Shown here: in pieces, positions 43,201 to 54,908 of the stretch | Layout of the letters: each line of letters begins with the position of its first letter | Position numbering within the stretch: position 1 is the first letter of the stretch | Source of the DNA: Apricaphanius iberus | Taxonomy: Eukaryota; Chordata; Actinopteri; Cyprinodontiformes; Aphaniidae | Reading direction: 5' to 3' | DNA length: 64,000 nt | Assembly (NCBI GenBank): GCA_028564705.1 | Contig: JAPXFQ010002755.1 | Coordinates: 1,736,001 to 1,800,000, forward strand | Notes under the pieces: model-generated | What the model was told of the DNA's origin: nothing | The model's database searches: none | The model's input: only the letters and a program-made list of their open reading frames with translations | Translations under genes and position numbers: made by a program

Positions 43201-46200
43201 GGTCACTCTATATCTGAAATAAATTGCTTTTCCTCTTTATTCGGTACCTGCAGAAATATGAGTAAATTAAATTTAACAGCAATTAGAATATTCAGTTGAT
43301 TGTTATGGTATTATCTCGTAAAAAAATGATCTGTTGAAAGGATCAGCTTCCTATTTGCATTAGGAATCTAAATTCAATTTGTTGGCCGAGGTGGTTCGGG
43401 TCTTATTAAGCTACCGTTTTACATTCAACAGAAATGTATTCAGAGGATCGTTTCACATTATGCTGCTTTTGCTTACTGTGAGTCACACTGGCTGCTGCTT
43501 TGTTTGGTTTCTGCAGCAGAGCTCTTCAGCTAGCATAGACAGCCAGAAAGAGAATGGAATATTCCACAGCAGAAAGATAGACCGAGAGGAACACAAAAGA
43601 AGAGATGACTGCAATGAGAATGAAACCCTCAGTATTACAGATGATGACAGATGCAACACTGAGTAAAGATAAAACAGCCCTTTGTAACACTTTCATAGGA
43701 AAGTAATATCAAAGTAACCTTCTTGCAGATTATTATTAGACTGTTGCATCCATTTTTGGACAAGTAAAATGCAAACCAGATTTTTGTATCCTGAGTGCCT
43801 CTTTGTGTTTTAAAGCTGTTGTGATACGTTTCACTAAGTCACAAACAAGTGTGATATCTAATTGGCATTCCTATAATTAATTCCTTAACAGAGTAAGACC
43901 TATCAAAGTGCAAATGATGAATTTTATGCAGTGGAGAATTGATACCCAAACGTTACATTTGAACCATTGGACCTCATCCTAAACACAGACCAATAATTAT
44001 CACCCAATCTCAGAACATCTTGACTCACCGTTTTTGTTTTTATGAAGCAGAATAGATTGAAGCAAACGGTTGTTTTTAACTTGTAGCTTGGACAAGACAA
44101 CACTAATCCCCCCATCATTCTGCTGTAATAAGTTTACTTAAGTTAACCCTAACACACAAACTTTAAAGACAAAATTAAATCTATGAAAAATGTGCTTCGT
44201 TTATTCAGGTTTAGATCAATGTAAAGAACTTCAAATCATTTTTCATGTCAAACGAGAACAATCAGCTCAAGAAAACAGCAGGTTTTTTTTCAAACAATTA
44301 TTTCATTCATAAAGTGAAAGTTCACCAACCGACATGGCATAAACAACAAAACATAACTGCTCCGTTTAAAAAAAAAATAATGATTCAACTTTGATTTACC
44401 AATTTTTTTAATTACACAAGCCACAAGCATCCCCAATCAGACCAGTGGGAAAAAGAAATTAAATCAAAAAAGCCTCTATTAGCCTATATTAGCCATATTT
44501 ATCATCTCAATATGCATATAGATTTCAGCAAAAATATATATTCTAAGGCTTTGAAACTCCAGAGAACCACAGCAAGAGCAATTATCATCAAATAGAGAAA
44601 ACATGGAACAGTGGGGGACCTTTGCTGGAGTGGCAGGCCTGCCAAAACAACCTCAAGAGCTCCTCATAAAAGCAATCAGAAAAAAAACGTAGTCTTTACC
44701 ACTTATTTATAGTCAGTGTACATAATTCAAATAGAAAAAGAGAAATTTTATCCAAAATGAAAACCCTTGCTTGCCAAAAGAACAATAAAGCTGCTGTCAT
44801 CTTAAAAAATAAATAAATATAAAAATTAAACAGCTGGATGATCCCCATAACTCATTGAAAAACATTCTGTGAAACCTTTAGTTTTCAAGACCAAGGTTTC
44901 TGTTGCTTATTTTATGTCCTGTCAATGGAGATAGGGTACCACCTCTATCATGTATCTATATCTGTGGCGTGTTGAGGATGTTAAAGATCTTGGTGGAAAG
45001 TCCTGTGTACTTACTGCCACCTAAAGCCTTATTCTACCCATAACCCAATATTTTACTTTACTAGAAACCAAAACCTTTTCCCTGACAACCACAAGCATTG
45101 ACTACCGTTTACGCCCTTTCTGCTTGCCTTTGTTGCCTGCTTTCATTTTGCTGTCTGTTCTGACACATTCGATTCATTCATTCAAATGTGTTTTATATTT
45201 CACAGCATCTTAATTGGCTTGAATTGGTTACAAATGTGAGACACGGTGGACAGTGAAGTTGTGGCGTTTTGGTCATGCATGGTTTTGAACAAGCTACAAT
45301 GGGTTTTTTTTATTTACTGATTCAGCTGACTGTTCATTTGGTAACAGCCATTCTTCCAGACATTTAGCCAGGCCCAACAGTTTAAGTCTCATGTCTCACC
45401 ACTTTCCTGTACATATGGCCCTATTATTGTGTTCTCTGCCACACTGAAGCGACATCAAGGTTCCTTTGACCTCTGACAAGTCGGATTGCCCCTTGCCTCC
45501 TCAATCATACTTTCATCATGCAGAAATAAAAAGCGTGGACTTCCTCTTCAGTAGTAAGACAGCAGGAGCACTGGCAATCATAAACACACACACACATGCA
45601 CACACACAGTGTGAAGGATATTCCCTGCAGGGCTGATGAGTCAGCAGCCTGCATCATCCTACGCTCTTCATGTCCCTGTCTCCTTGTGTCTGTCAGCCCG
45701 TCTCACTCTCTGCCTGTTTCGCTCTCTGTTCCCTCCTGGGAGAGACAGTGCTCTTATACGACTAGGGACAAAACACACCGCTTCTACATAAACATTGGCC
45801 TGGACGGGTGTCTCAAGATCAAGAGAATAGGTAGAGTGTCATTTTCAAGAGTGACTAAAGGTGGAATCTAGTGTAAATTGGTTTGAACCAAAAAAACACA
45901 ATTGTGGATCCTGCAACATAAAAAATGGAAAAGGATGTGACTGAAAATCATGTAGAAGATTGAATGGCTGAGAAATATTTGATCTTATCCACTGATCTCA
46001 GGTATCCAACCAGTGTGCAACAATGTGAGTAAAACACGAAGAGAGGACCTGCTGCAGGCAAGATTGAGCATAAGCATGCATATGAATAATCATTATGAAT
46101 AACAATTATCTTGTACTGTATTTGCATGCTTGGTTCAAGATGTATCATATTGCCGCATTGCTCAAATAATAAATAACCTTTATGATTATTGTGCCAAGAT

Positions 46201-46531
46201 ATAGGCCAAGAGTCTAATATAAAATATGTATTAGAGGAGAATAGGGATATCATCAGTGTACCAACACATGTTGGGTAATCTTGTACCCCAAAAGCTGTTC
46301 AATTGCAGTCAATCCCATACCTCAAGCAAACTCACAATACAACCCCTATTAAACTCTGTCAGTTTTGGTCAAAATGTGCACATTAGGCGCCCCCTGTGTT
46401 GGGTTTAACTCAGTGTAGGTTGGTACGGCAACTGCCTGATGACATATTTTTCGACTTGTGATGGCCACCTCGTATTCTATGGTTCCAGCTTTTGGAAATT
46501 TAATGGGTTACCTAACCACAGATGTTTACAT

Positions 46532-46940
46532 CCAGTACAGGTCAAAAGTTTGGACACACCTTCTCATTCAATGCGTTGTCTTTGTTTTCATGACTACATC
46601 AAAACTATGAATGAACACATAATGTATGGAATGATTGTGTGTACTTAAAAAGGGTGAAATAACTGAATGCATGAGTTTTATTTTAGATTCCTCAAAGTAG
46701 CCACCCTTTGCTCTGATTACTGCTTTGCATTCTCTTGAGCTTCAAAAGGTAGTTACATGAAATGGTTTTCCAACAGTCTTGTTCCCATTGTCCTCAAACT
46801 GGCTCTCTGGTCTCAATGGTGGATACTGGAGTGTGACTGTTTGAAGGTGTGGACAGATGTCTCTCATACAGATAATGAATTCAAACATGTACTATTAATG
46901 CAGGTAACTTTTAAAAAGACTGAAAAAGGTTTTGCATTAA
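46532..46940. mobile_element. Tc1-type element remnant, one end
   Basis: CAGTACAGGTCAAAAGTTTG, then ACACACCTTCTCATTCAATG, GGTGAAATAACTGAATGC, GCCACCCTTTGCTCTGATTA and GAAATGGTTTTCCAACAGTC. This is the well-known end of a fish Tc1 family. The other end and the transposase core are missing. Confidence 0.7.
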
Positions 46941-47129
46941 TAAATAGCATTGCTAGCAGCTAATGGCTAACCAAATACGTTCTCACTTGACTCAACAGAA
47001 TAAGGTAAAACCTTAAGAACTACTTCCTTCTTATTTCAAAATCAAAGTCTCAATACATACAGGGTGTCAAGTGTAAAGAGCTTAACTTGATTTCTGGGAT
47101 TATTGACTGATTTGACTGATAGTATTTCC

Positions 47130-48030
47130 ACGGTTATTCAGTCAGCCACCAAGTTGGATTTGCCAGCCACATGCTGGATGTCTGTCGTATATTCAGAGGC
47201 AGCTATAAAGTGGCATTGTTGTCATGCAGCGCAAGCATCCAAAATCTTGGAAATAGCAAATATTAAGGGGTTTTGGTTAACATAAGCTGTGAAGGAAAAG
47301 CTGAAAACGCTGTGAACCCAGGTAGAGAGCAAACAACTCTGTCAAAAACTTTGTATTTATGCTCTTTTTCCCATGATGTACGGCTGAAAAAGACAAGTGG
47401 CTGTCCAAACCCTACAGACCTGCTGCTACATCAGAGGCATCAGTTCTCAAAGCCACCTGTGTTGATGGGGACAGGAGGGCAAAAATAAAGCATCTGACGC
47501 CACCTGCACCTTAGTGGGTAACAGGACAGTATCACTGTCAGAAATGTGATAGCCCAAAAAGTCTATGACTAGCAACCCAAACTGGCAATTTGGTGGATTG
47601 ACAATCGGGCCATATGCCACTATGCATTGAAAAACCTGATGTAGGTGGCACATGCACTTTTCTGCGGAGCTGCTGGCCATAAGAATGTCATCCAAATATA
47701 CAAAAAAACAAAGGGCAACCTGCTGAAGACAGAATCTATCAACCGCTAAAGGGTTTGGTAGGGGCTTCTAAAGACTTTGATGGACTGGCACGTATAAAAA
47801 GTCAAAAAGATCTAATGGAGTTATTATGACGGTTTTAGGGATGTCCTCAGCAAGCACAGAAACTTGGCGAAATCCTCGCACCAAGTCCACCTGAGAAAAT
47901 ATGACAGTCCCAGCTACATGTACCACTGTTTCCCCTCCACAGGCATTACCACGGTGCAGCACCTTGCCTACAAAATCCTGAGAATCTTTCTTTTTTTTTT
48001 TTTTCATCGGGGATATTGTCAATACTTGAA
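47130..48030 (-). pseudogene. Ty3/Gypsy pol remnant (reverse transcriptase and RNase H)
   Basis: The minus strand has DIPKTVIITPLDLFDFLYVP at about 47960-47780, then LDDILMASSSAEKCMCHLHQ with the YLDD-type catalytic motif region and CQFGLLVIDFLGYHISDSDT. An RNase H-like tail follows with TDASDVAAG-like readings near 47430. Frames change several times. An A-run near 47993 breaks the upstream frame. Confidence 0.8.
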
Positions 48031-49295
48031 ATGAAGCTGCATGCCCTTCCGTCTGCCTCTCACCTTAATTCACCTTGCTACACATCCCCTCCTCACTGAA
48101 CATTAATCCCACCGCAATCCCACTGCTGCATTCAGTCCGGAAGTAAACAGCAGCATGGAGACAGGTGAAGTCAGAACAGTAGCTGATTAGCAGTGCTTCA
48201 AGTGGACTCAGAGCGCTGAGAAAGTTCTCACAGAGGCCCGACACGGTCATTAATGAACATTTGAAATGTATGGTGACTTCAGAAACGTAGGACATTTAAA
48301 ACGTATAACAAAAAACACAGAAAATGCCATAAACTATAAACGTCTACTTAATGGCGGTTGACATCCCAACCCCAAGTTACAAAAAGAAAATTATTTTATC
48401 TATTAATTTCATCTTCTTGGTCTGAATTTCAGCTCCAGCCCACCTTTGCCTTAAACAATACTTTTTAATAGCAAAGCTATAACTATTTTAGTTCGTGGGA
48501 TTTAAACTATATTTTATTCAAGAAAGTAATATAATTAATATATGTGGATATTTTATTTTTGACACTGTTTCTAATGTACATCTACAGCTCTATGTCAATA
48601 AAAGTACCTGTGTGAAAGCACATGTAGCTTGAATTTCTTTTTTGTAAATACTTTTTGGGGAAGAAATATCAAAATATAGATCGAACATCAGATTTAAGCA
48701 ATAATTTACCAAAAACATTTTTTGGGTCCATAACATCCAGTCCTATTTTCAAGGCATCGAAGCAGTGCTCACAATTCTATGTATGTTTAAGTAATTGGTC
48801 TAAGCCCTACCATAGGGTAATGAAGTTGACAATGGTTAACTGAAGTTATTTTAATTTTAAATGTATTAAAAGTATGTTAAAAATAAAACATTGATATCAA
48901 GGTGAGACAAGTGTCATAATTTCACAATGCACTGAAAAATCGCCCCTTCACATCGCAAATCAACATGCGTGCCCGCCCTCTCACCTAAGCAACCCCCCAC
49001 CGCCCACTAGACGACCAGCCACACGGCAAGAAAAACTCGTAGGGGAAAATTAAAAAAAATACTAAGAATTTCTGGTTTTAGGGGGCTGGATTACAATTGT
49101 TTTCCATGACATTATTGAGGCGGTGAAAATCCCCACAAGGCAGCCACTAAATATCTGACTTGGGCTCCATATGTAATGGCAAAGCCTAAGGTCTTGCAAG
49201 AATATTGCACAATGCATCAACAGTCCATGAAACAACATGAAACGTTGATAGCAACCGCTGAAAAACATATTCAGAAGCTACAAAATTGGCATGTA

Positions 49296-49887
49296 CAGTG
49301 GGGCAAAAAGTTTTTAGTCAGCCACCAAATGTGTAAGTTGAACTCATTATCAGTATAAAAGATGCTGTTCACTACCTCAAATGGTCACACTCCAAACTCC
49401 ATTATGGCCAAGACCAAGGAGCTGTTAAAGGACACCAGAAACAAAATTGTAGACCTGCACCAGCCTCGGAAGAGTGAATATGCAAAAAATCTTTGAAGGG
49501 AGTTTAAAGGCTGCATGTCTTACACAGCGACAGCCCCAAAACATCACTGCTCTAGAGGAGATCTGCATGGAGGAATGGTCAAAAATAGCAGCAAGAGTGT
49601 TTGAAATCCTTGTGAAGACTTACAGAAAACATTTTGACCTCTGTCATTGTCAACAACGGGTATATAACAAACTATTGAGATACATTTTTGTTGTTGAACA
49701 AGTACCTATTTTCCACCATAATTTGTAAATAAATTCTTTAAAATCGGACCATGTGATTTTCTGGATTTTTTTCTCATTTTGTCTCATAGCTGAGGTATAC
49801 TTATGATGAAAATTTCAGGCCTCTCTCATGTTTTTAATTGGGGGAACTTACACGACTGCTGGCTGACTAAACACTTTTGCTCCACTG
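49296..49887 (+). mobile_element. Deleted Tc1-type element between TA sites
   Basis: Outer ends CAGTGGGGCAAAAAGTTTTT and (right, inverted) CAGTGGAGCAAAAGTGTTTA, each next to TA (49294-49295, 49888-49889). The 592-bp interior keeps transposase scraps, such as [20 protein letters not shown], but most of the ORF is gone. Confidence 0.85.
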
Positions 49888-51419
49888 TACTAATTTTTCA
49901 GCTCCTCACGTCACACAAGGCAGTGAAAAGAAAATGACACGGATGGACGTGGAATCCACACGCGTGGAGAAAATCAGCACCTATGGTGCAAACCGAGCTA
50001 GCAGCGACAACAAATTTCTCTTGGAAGTCTATCATGAAAGCATTTAGTAACCAACCTTTTAACAAATGTCGCAGCCAGCAGTGGGCTGCAGCCTTCCGCT
50101 AGCTTGTTGGACCCAGATGGGGGAAATGACTTTTTCTCTAAACCGGATTTAACCAGAAACAGTTTCCCTGACCACAAATCTTCGACAAAAAGCAAATTTT
50201 CCCTGTGGCCAAAGGTTGGGGCCACTACTGAGCGTCGGAGGTCTTGTTTCCTTCTGGCTTGAAGCTGCAAAGCAGGAGACAAGAGAGCTTCAGTGCTGAA
50301 CTGATGGTGGTAGAAACAGAAGGCAGCTCCATGGCAGCTCTGGGTAGCAATCCCAGCCACCATAGAGGGTTTGGCAACCTCTGAAGTCTTTGCTGAGGCT
50401 CAGAAAGTGTCGTCGGAGATGCAGAAACCACTAATTAAACTGTGTAGCTCTTCATAGCCAGGAAAAGGAAGTCGACTATTTCCGCTAGAGAGTGGTAGTC
50501 CTTTTGTAGCAGCAGCTAGGAGACCGATAGAGGAGACTTTGTGCACCGGGTGGACAATGGCTCCAGCAAAACAACCAAATAATGGATTTTGTGTTGCCTG
50601 ATACAGTAAGATTCCACGGGGAGCAAACTGGGCATCAATGTGGATGAACCATGATACAGGATTGTGCAGCCAAAAGTTTAGGAGTTTTAAAGCTATGGGA
50701 AAAGAAGAAGAAAGAAGCAGGTGGATGTTTCACACCAGCAGCCTTTATCTGAGAGGAGCTAGATTCACCTTCAGGTCTCGAAATGGTCAATCTAAAGGTC
50801 ATCAATGTGGAGGAAAAAGAATGATAACAGAGAAGCTAGGTTTGATCACCTCGTTTGCTCAACTACAACTAAAGAACACATCACCATCAACAGGACAAAT
50901 AATATAATCATGCCAAAAAAATCATATATATTTTTGAATCCCAAAATCCTGTTGTCTTTATGTGAGTGGGACCCCTAGTGGTCTGCCACAACATGAAGAT
51001 ATGATCTGGTGAATATACAGTTCAGTATCATATTATATTATATATAAAAAATTGCTGACTTGCTAAAACATCATAAATGTGTGTTCATCATCATCAACTG
51101 TTCCCCAAAATGGTAGAGGCAGTCAATCGAATAGCTTAGAGTGGAGGATGTACTGTACAGGTGATGGCAACACTGCAGTTATGTGTAACAAGGGTTTTGA
51201 GCAAGACTCAAACACAAACTAACTGACAGACAGGAATCCATACTTATACCTAAGACTGATCGAACTAAGTGACATCAGGTTTGACATTTTGTAATATAAT
51301 GGCCAATAGGTTTCAACTATTCATGTATTTTTCTGTGGAACTACAAATTCCAAATTATTTTTAGAAACTTTGTACATACGCAAACGTCTCTTTAAAAGTA
51401 TATTGAAGATCCTTGAAGG

Positions 51420-51712
51420 AGATTATCTTGGTAGCTAAAACAGGTAGGAGTTATGTTTTCAGTTTATTGGCTAGTGTTTGCAAGCCAATCCAGGAGAGCC
51501 ATTTATTTTAATTGCCGAAGGAGTTGGAGATGAGTCACAACAGTTTCCACTCTGTGTATCAATGTATCAATGTTTTTAAAGTATGTTTCGCGTTTGAGCT
51601 ATTTAAAATAGGAGATCATGAGCATTTTTATAGGTGGTCTCAAGTATTCACAGAGTTCAGCTATTCATAGCCTGTTATGGCCCCTAACCCCAGCAAATTG
51701 GGGGTCCACTGT
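51420..51712. repeat. Possible pogo/Tigger-like MITE end
   Basis: The right end reads TTGGGGGTCCACTGTA after TATAGGTGGTCTCAAGTATT. The match to 'cagtggaccccc' type termini is suggestive only. The left end is unclear. Confidence 0.35.
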
Positions 51713-51761
51713 ACTTTTATTAGATGAGAAACCCTTATTTAATGATTTAAACAATTTACAA

Positions 51762-52110
51762 CAGGGTTGCACCAATACCACTACTGGTTTTGGGCTGATA
51801 CCATTCTAATGTACTAGTATTGGTAAGTTAACCAATACCATCGATACTTAAAATGTGGAAACTGCAATAATTTCACAGAAAATGTTTATTTTTCACTCGA
51901 AATTTGAGTTTGTGGTCATTTTTACTAATATTTAACTTTTTATCTAATTCACCATTATTTGTTGGAACAAGCAGAAAATAAAATAAAACCTGTCCTCCAA
52001 TTGATTAGATTTTTTTGTGGCAGAAGGTTGGGACTGGTACTGATATCGGCAGGATCCAAGTATCGGTATTGTATTGGTTAATTTAAAAAGTGGTATCGTT
52101 GCATCCCTAA
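51762..52110. mobile_element. hAT-like MITE, same family as 1-190
   Basis: The left end CAGGGTTGCACCAATACCAC and the right end (reverse complement TAGGGATGCAACGATACCAC) form terminal inverted repeats. Interior blocks TTAAAATGTGGAAACTGCAA and TTTTTCACTCGAAATTTGAG match the element at the window start. Confidence 0.7.
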
Positions 52111-54130
52111 GTTCTAACAGCTGTATTGCCTTGAGACAAAGCACATGCTAACGTACAAAAGTGCACATTCCCCTCTCAGTTTTACATCAGCAGCACCTGA
52201 AAAAAAATAAAAGAAATAAAAAGCTTCAAAGAATTAGGAAGGCAGGCTCAGATCCAGTCTCTGTTCTTCACAGTCTGGATGGTTTTATAAGGCGAAGGAT
52301 GACAAAGCGAGCTATTACTGACTGATAACTTCTTCAAATCTTTACCCAACTGACCTGCAAAGTGTCAGATAACTGCCACTGAATATGGAGGCGTTCATGG
52401 CGCCTGCCACACCTAGCAACACACAGCAGGAGTCCAGTTTCAGCGAACAGCCTGCAGCACATCGATAGTTGTAAGTGATCTCAGAGCTACAGTGTGTGAC
52501 TACAACTCTGGGCAAACCCACTGGAGAAGCATGTACTGCAGGAAACACTGCATGCCATATGCTCGATGCTTCTCCCTTCCCTTTCACAGCTACATTTTTG
52601 AATGGTGCAAAATAACTACTAGAGACATGCCAACGTGGTTTCCTTGGCAACAGCTCCCTTGATTTTGCAGGATAAAGTTAAATTCCTTTGAAACAGCAGA
52701 CTGTCGTGATGATTCATCAGTTGTCGTGAGGTGGATTTAACGCTGAATGCAGCACTGAATACACATGAGAACCTATAGCACTGTACTCCATTTAACATCT
52801 ATTCTACATCTTTTATACTATTTCTTCCATGTTCAAACAGATAACTCCTGATGGTGACAGATGTGTTCAAATGATTATGCAAACTGCAGAATGACTGGAA
52901 GAAGTTTTGAATTGGACATGGAGCACTTAAACCCTGTCTTAATTTTTAAACTGCCTTCGCCCCTCAAGCATATAAGCTACATATAAAACATATATGGCCG
53001 CCTCATATGCAGAGGATGTTGGTCCTTGATAAGAATGGTTCACAACCCTGGGACCTTTGCTGCACGTCTTCCCCCTTCTCTCCCTGCCAATATCTTGCTT
53101 AACTACTATAAATAAGAGCAGTTAGTGCCACACAACCTTTTAAAAAAGCAAAACTGTGGGGTCTGGAAGTGACATCTGAGGAGTAAACTGGCATCCAGTA
53201 GCACCTGCTGCTGGGGAAGACTGATATCATCACCCTGCTGACTTTATAAGGACAGCTAGAGAAAGCTGATCTGATCTTATCACTGCTTAGTGTTTTCGAA
53301 TAGTCACAGTCTATATTCACAATGTCATTCATCCATTCTGGACACCAATTCATAACAGAACACCAACACACGATATAATATTTAAAAAACCTTATTACAT
53401 CAAACGAAAAAAAGAAACACTGATCCTAATCTGAAGTAACGTTAATGTTTTAAATTTGCACTATTAACATGATGTAAACATGAGAGAAAATCTGTTTACC
53501 ACTAAATAAGAGCAGCAGGTGAAATCAGCTCTTTACGAGAAATTATGATTAGATCATTCTGAATAAATTACCAAATGTCAAAACTCATTTATAGCATGGG
53601 AAATTCAAAGGAAGGGCCTGAAATGTTAGTTGACACTTGTAAAGCACACTCAACGCTCTGTAGCTATTGAAATAAAAATAATAATCACATTTGCTTGGAG
53701 ACTTGTTAGTGAAAATAAGAAACTAAAAAATGATAAAATAAAACTCTCCACATGATTAGATTGACTATTTTTTCCAGCTGTTTGATGAAAAAAGTTTGCT
53801 ATTACTCTAAACAGAACAGTATAGTCACATTTTTATACTTTTAAAGTGTCTGGTCGACTTCTAAGAAATGCAGAATACTTAAACTACCATGTATGGCTGC
53901 ACATCTTCTTCCTAAGGCACATCTGTTTGTGTGAAATGAAATGTCTTCTTAGACAACAAGGGGAGTCAGAAAAATGTAAAGGTACAACAGATTTTTCAAC
54001 ATATTTGGGTTGTTTGTATTACACATTTTAGAGACTGCAAGCTGGTAGTGCTGCAGTAATTCCTCAGATATCACTACTGCATATTATAATGACCTAACAT
54101 AGGCAGATACACATACACTATAATGGCTGT

Positions 54131-54148
54131 GGGGGGGGGGGGGGGGGG
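54131..54148. repeat. G homopolymer of 18
   Basis: Eighteen G in a row after GGCTGT. It may be a length-variable or assembly-sensitive site. Confidence 0.9.
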
Positions 54149-54785
54149 TTTTCTTGACAAGACTCAACAAGAGGTAAAAACAAAAACATTTGCCATAAAA
54201 TAGACTAACAAGACATAATGGAACAGTCTTAAAACCAGTAATTATTTCCCCCCTTCCTATGTCAAATGCAGTGTTACCCAGCTGCTTTGTTTGGTGAAGT
54301 CAATCTAGGCTATTATTATGAGCACTGGTTACAAAGCCAGAGTGCTTCAAGCTTGATGTTCTGTATCAAAGTTTGACACTTTTATTCTGAAATAAGAAAG
54401 GAAGACACCTTGTTCTGTTGATCAGGGCTACCAATGAAGACTTTTTGTAGTGTTTACCATTGACACCGATAAAAAAAAAATAGCATCAGATAATCCTTCG
54501 TCACTTTTAAATCACATGTGGTATGACAGTGGGTCTTTTCTTAGAAAAAATTAAGTAAGTTATCAAACCTTTATTTTGTCAAGGAAAACGTAAAAGAGAG
54601 CATTTATAGTCCTTTTATGACATTTAGGATGAGACGAGGATGAAAATTACAATGTATGAATTTGTCTAACCTAGACTGGTTGTATTCTACATCGATAAGT
54701 TTCTTTAAAACACAGCTAGACTTTAAAAAAAAAAATCATTATTCATGAAAAGAAAAAAAATAGGTATTTTTTGGCTTCAGCAACA

Positions 54786-54908
54786 TCCATCCATCCATTT
54801 TCTTAACCGCTTAATCCTTTATGGGTCGCGGGGGTGCTGGTGCCTATCTCCAGCTGTCAACGGGCGAGAGGCGGGGTACACCCTGGACAGGTCGCCAGTC
54901 CATCACAG
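54786..54908 (-). mobile_element. Short 5'-truncated retroposed L2-like 3' end with target-site duplication
   Basis: About 123 bp, with a GGATGGATGGA-type tail on the minus strand at 54786 and GGACTGGCGACCTGTCCAGG near 54900. The 13-bp direct repeat GGCTTCAGCAACA flanks it at 54773-54785 and 54909-54921, which proves retroposition. Confidence 0.85.

Noticed and set aside
43379..43666. 95-aa plus-strand frame with a hydrophobic N-terminus resembling a signal peptide
   Set aside because: No homology recognised, no start-codon context or splice support; chance frame in an intron.
45596..45871. 91-aa plus-strand frame after a CA repeat
   Set aside because: Composition follows the CA/CT-rich simple sequence; no domain.
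50230..50431. Ser/Leu-rich minus-strand frames
   Set aside because: No recognisable motif and overlapping frames of equal length; not supportable as an exon.
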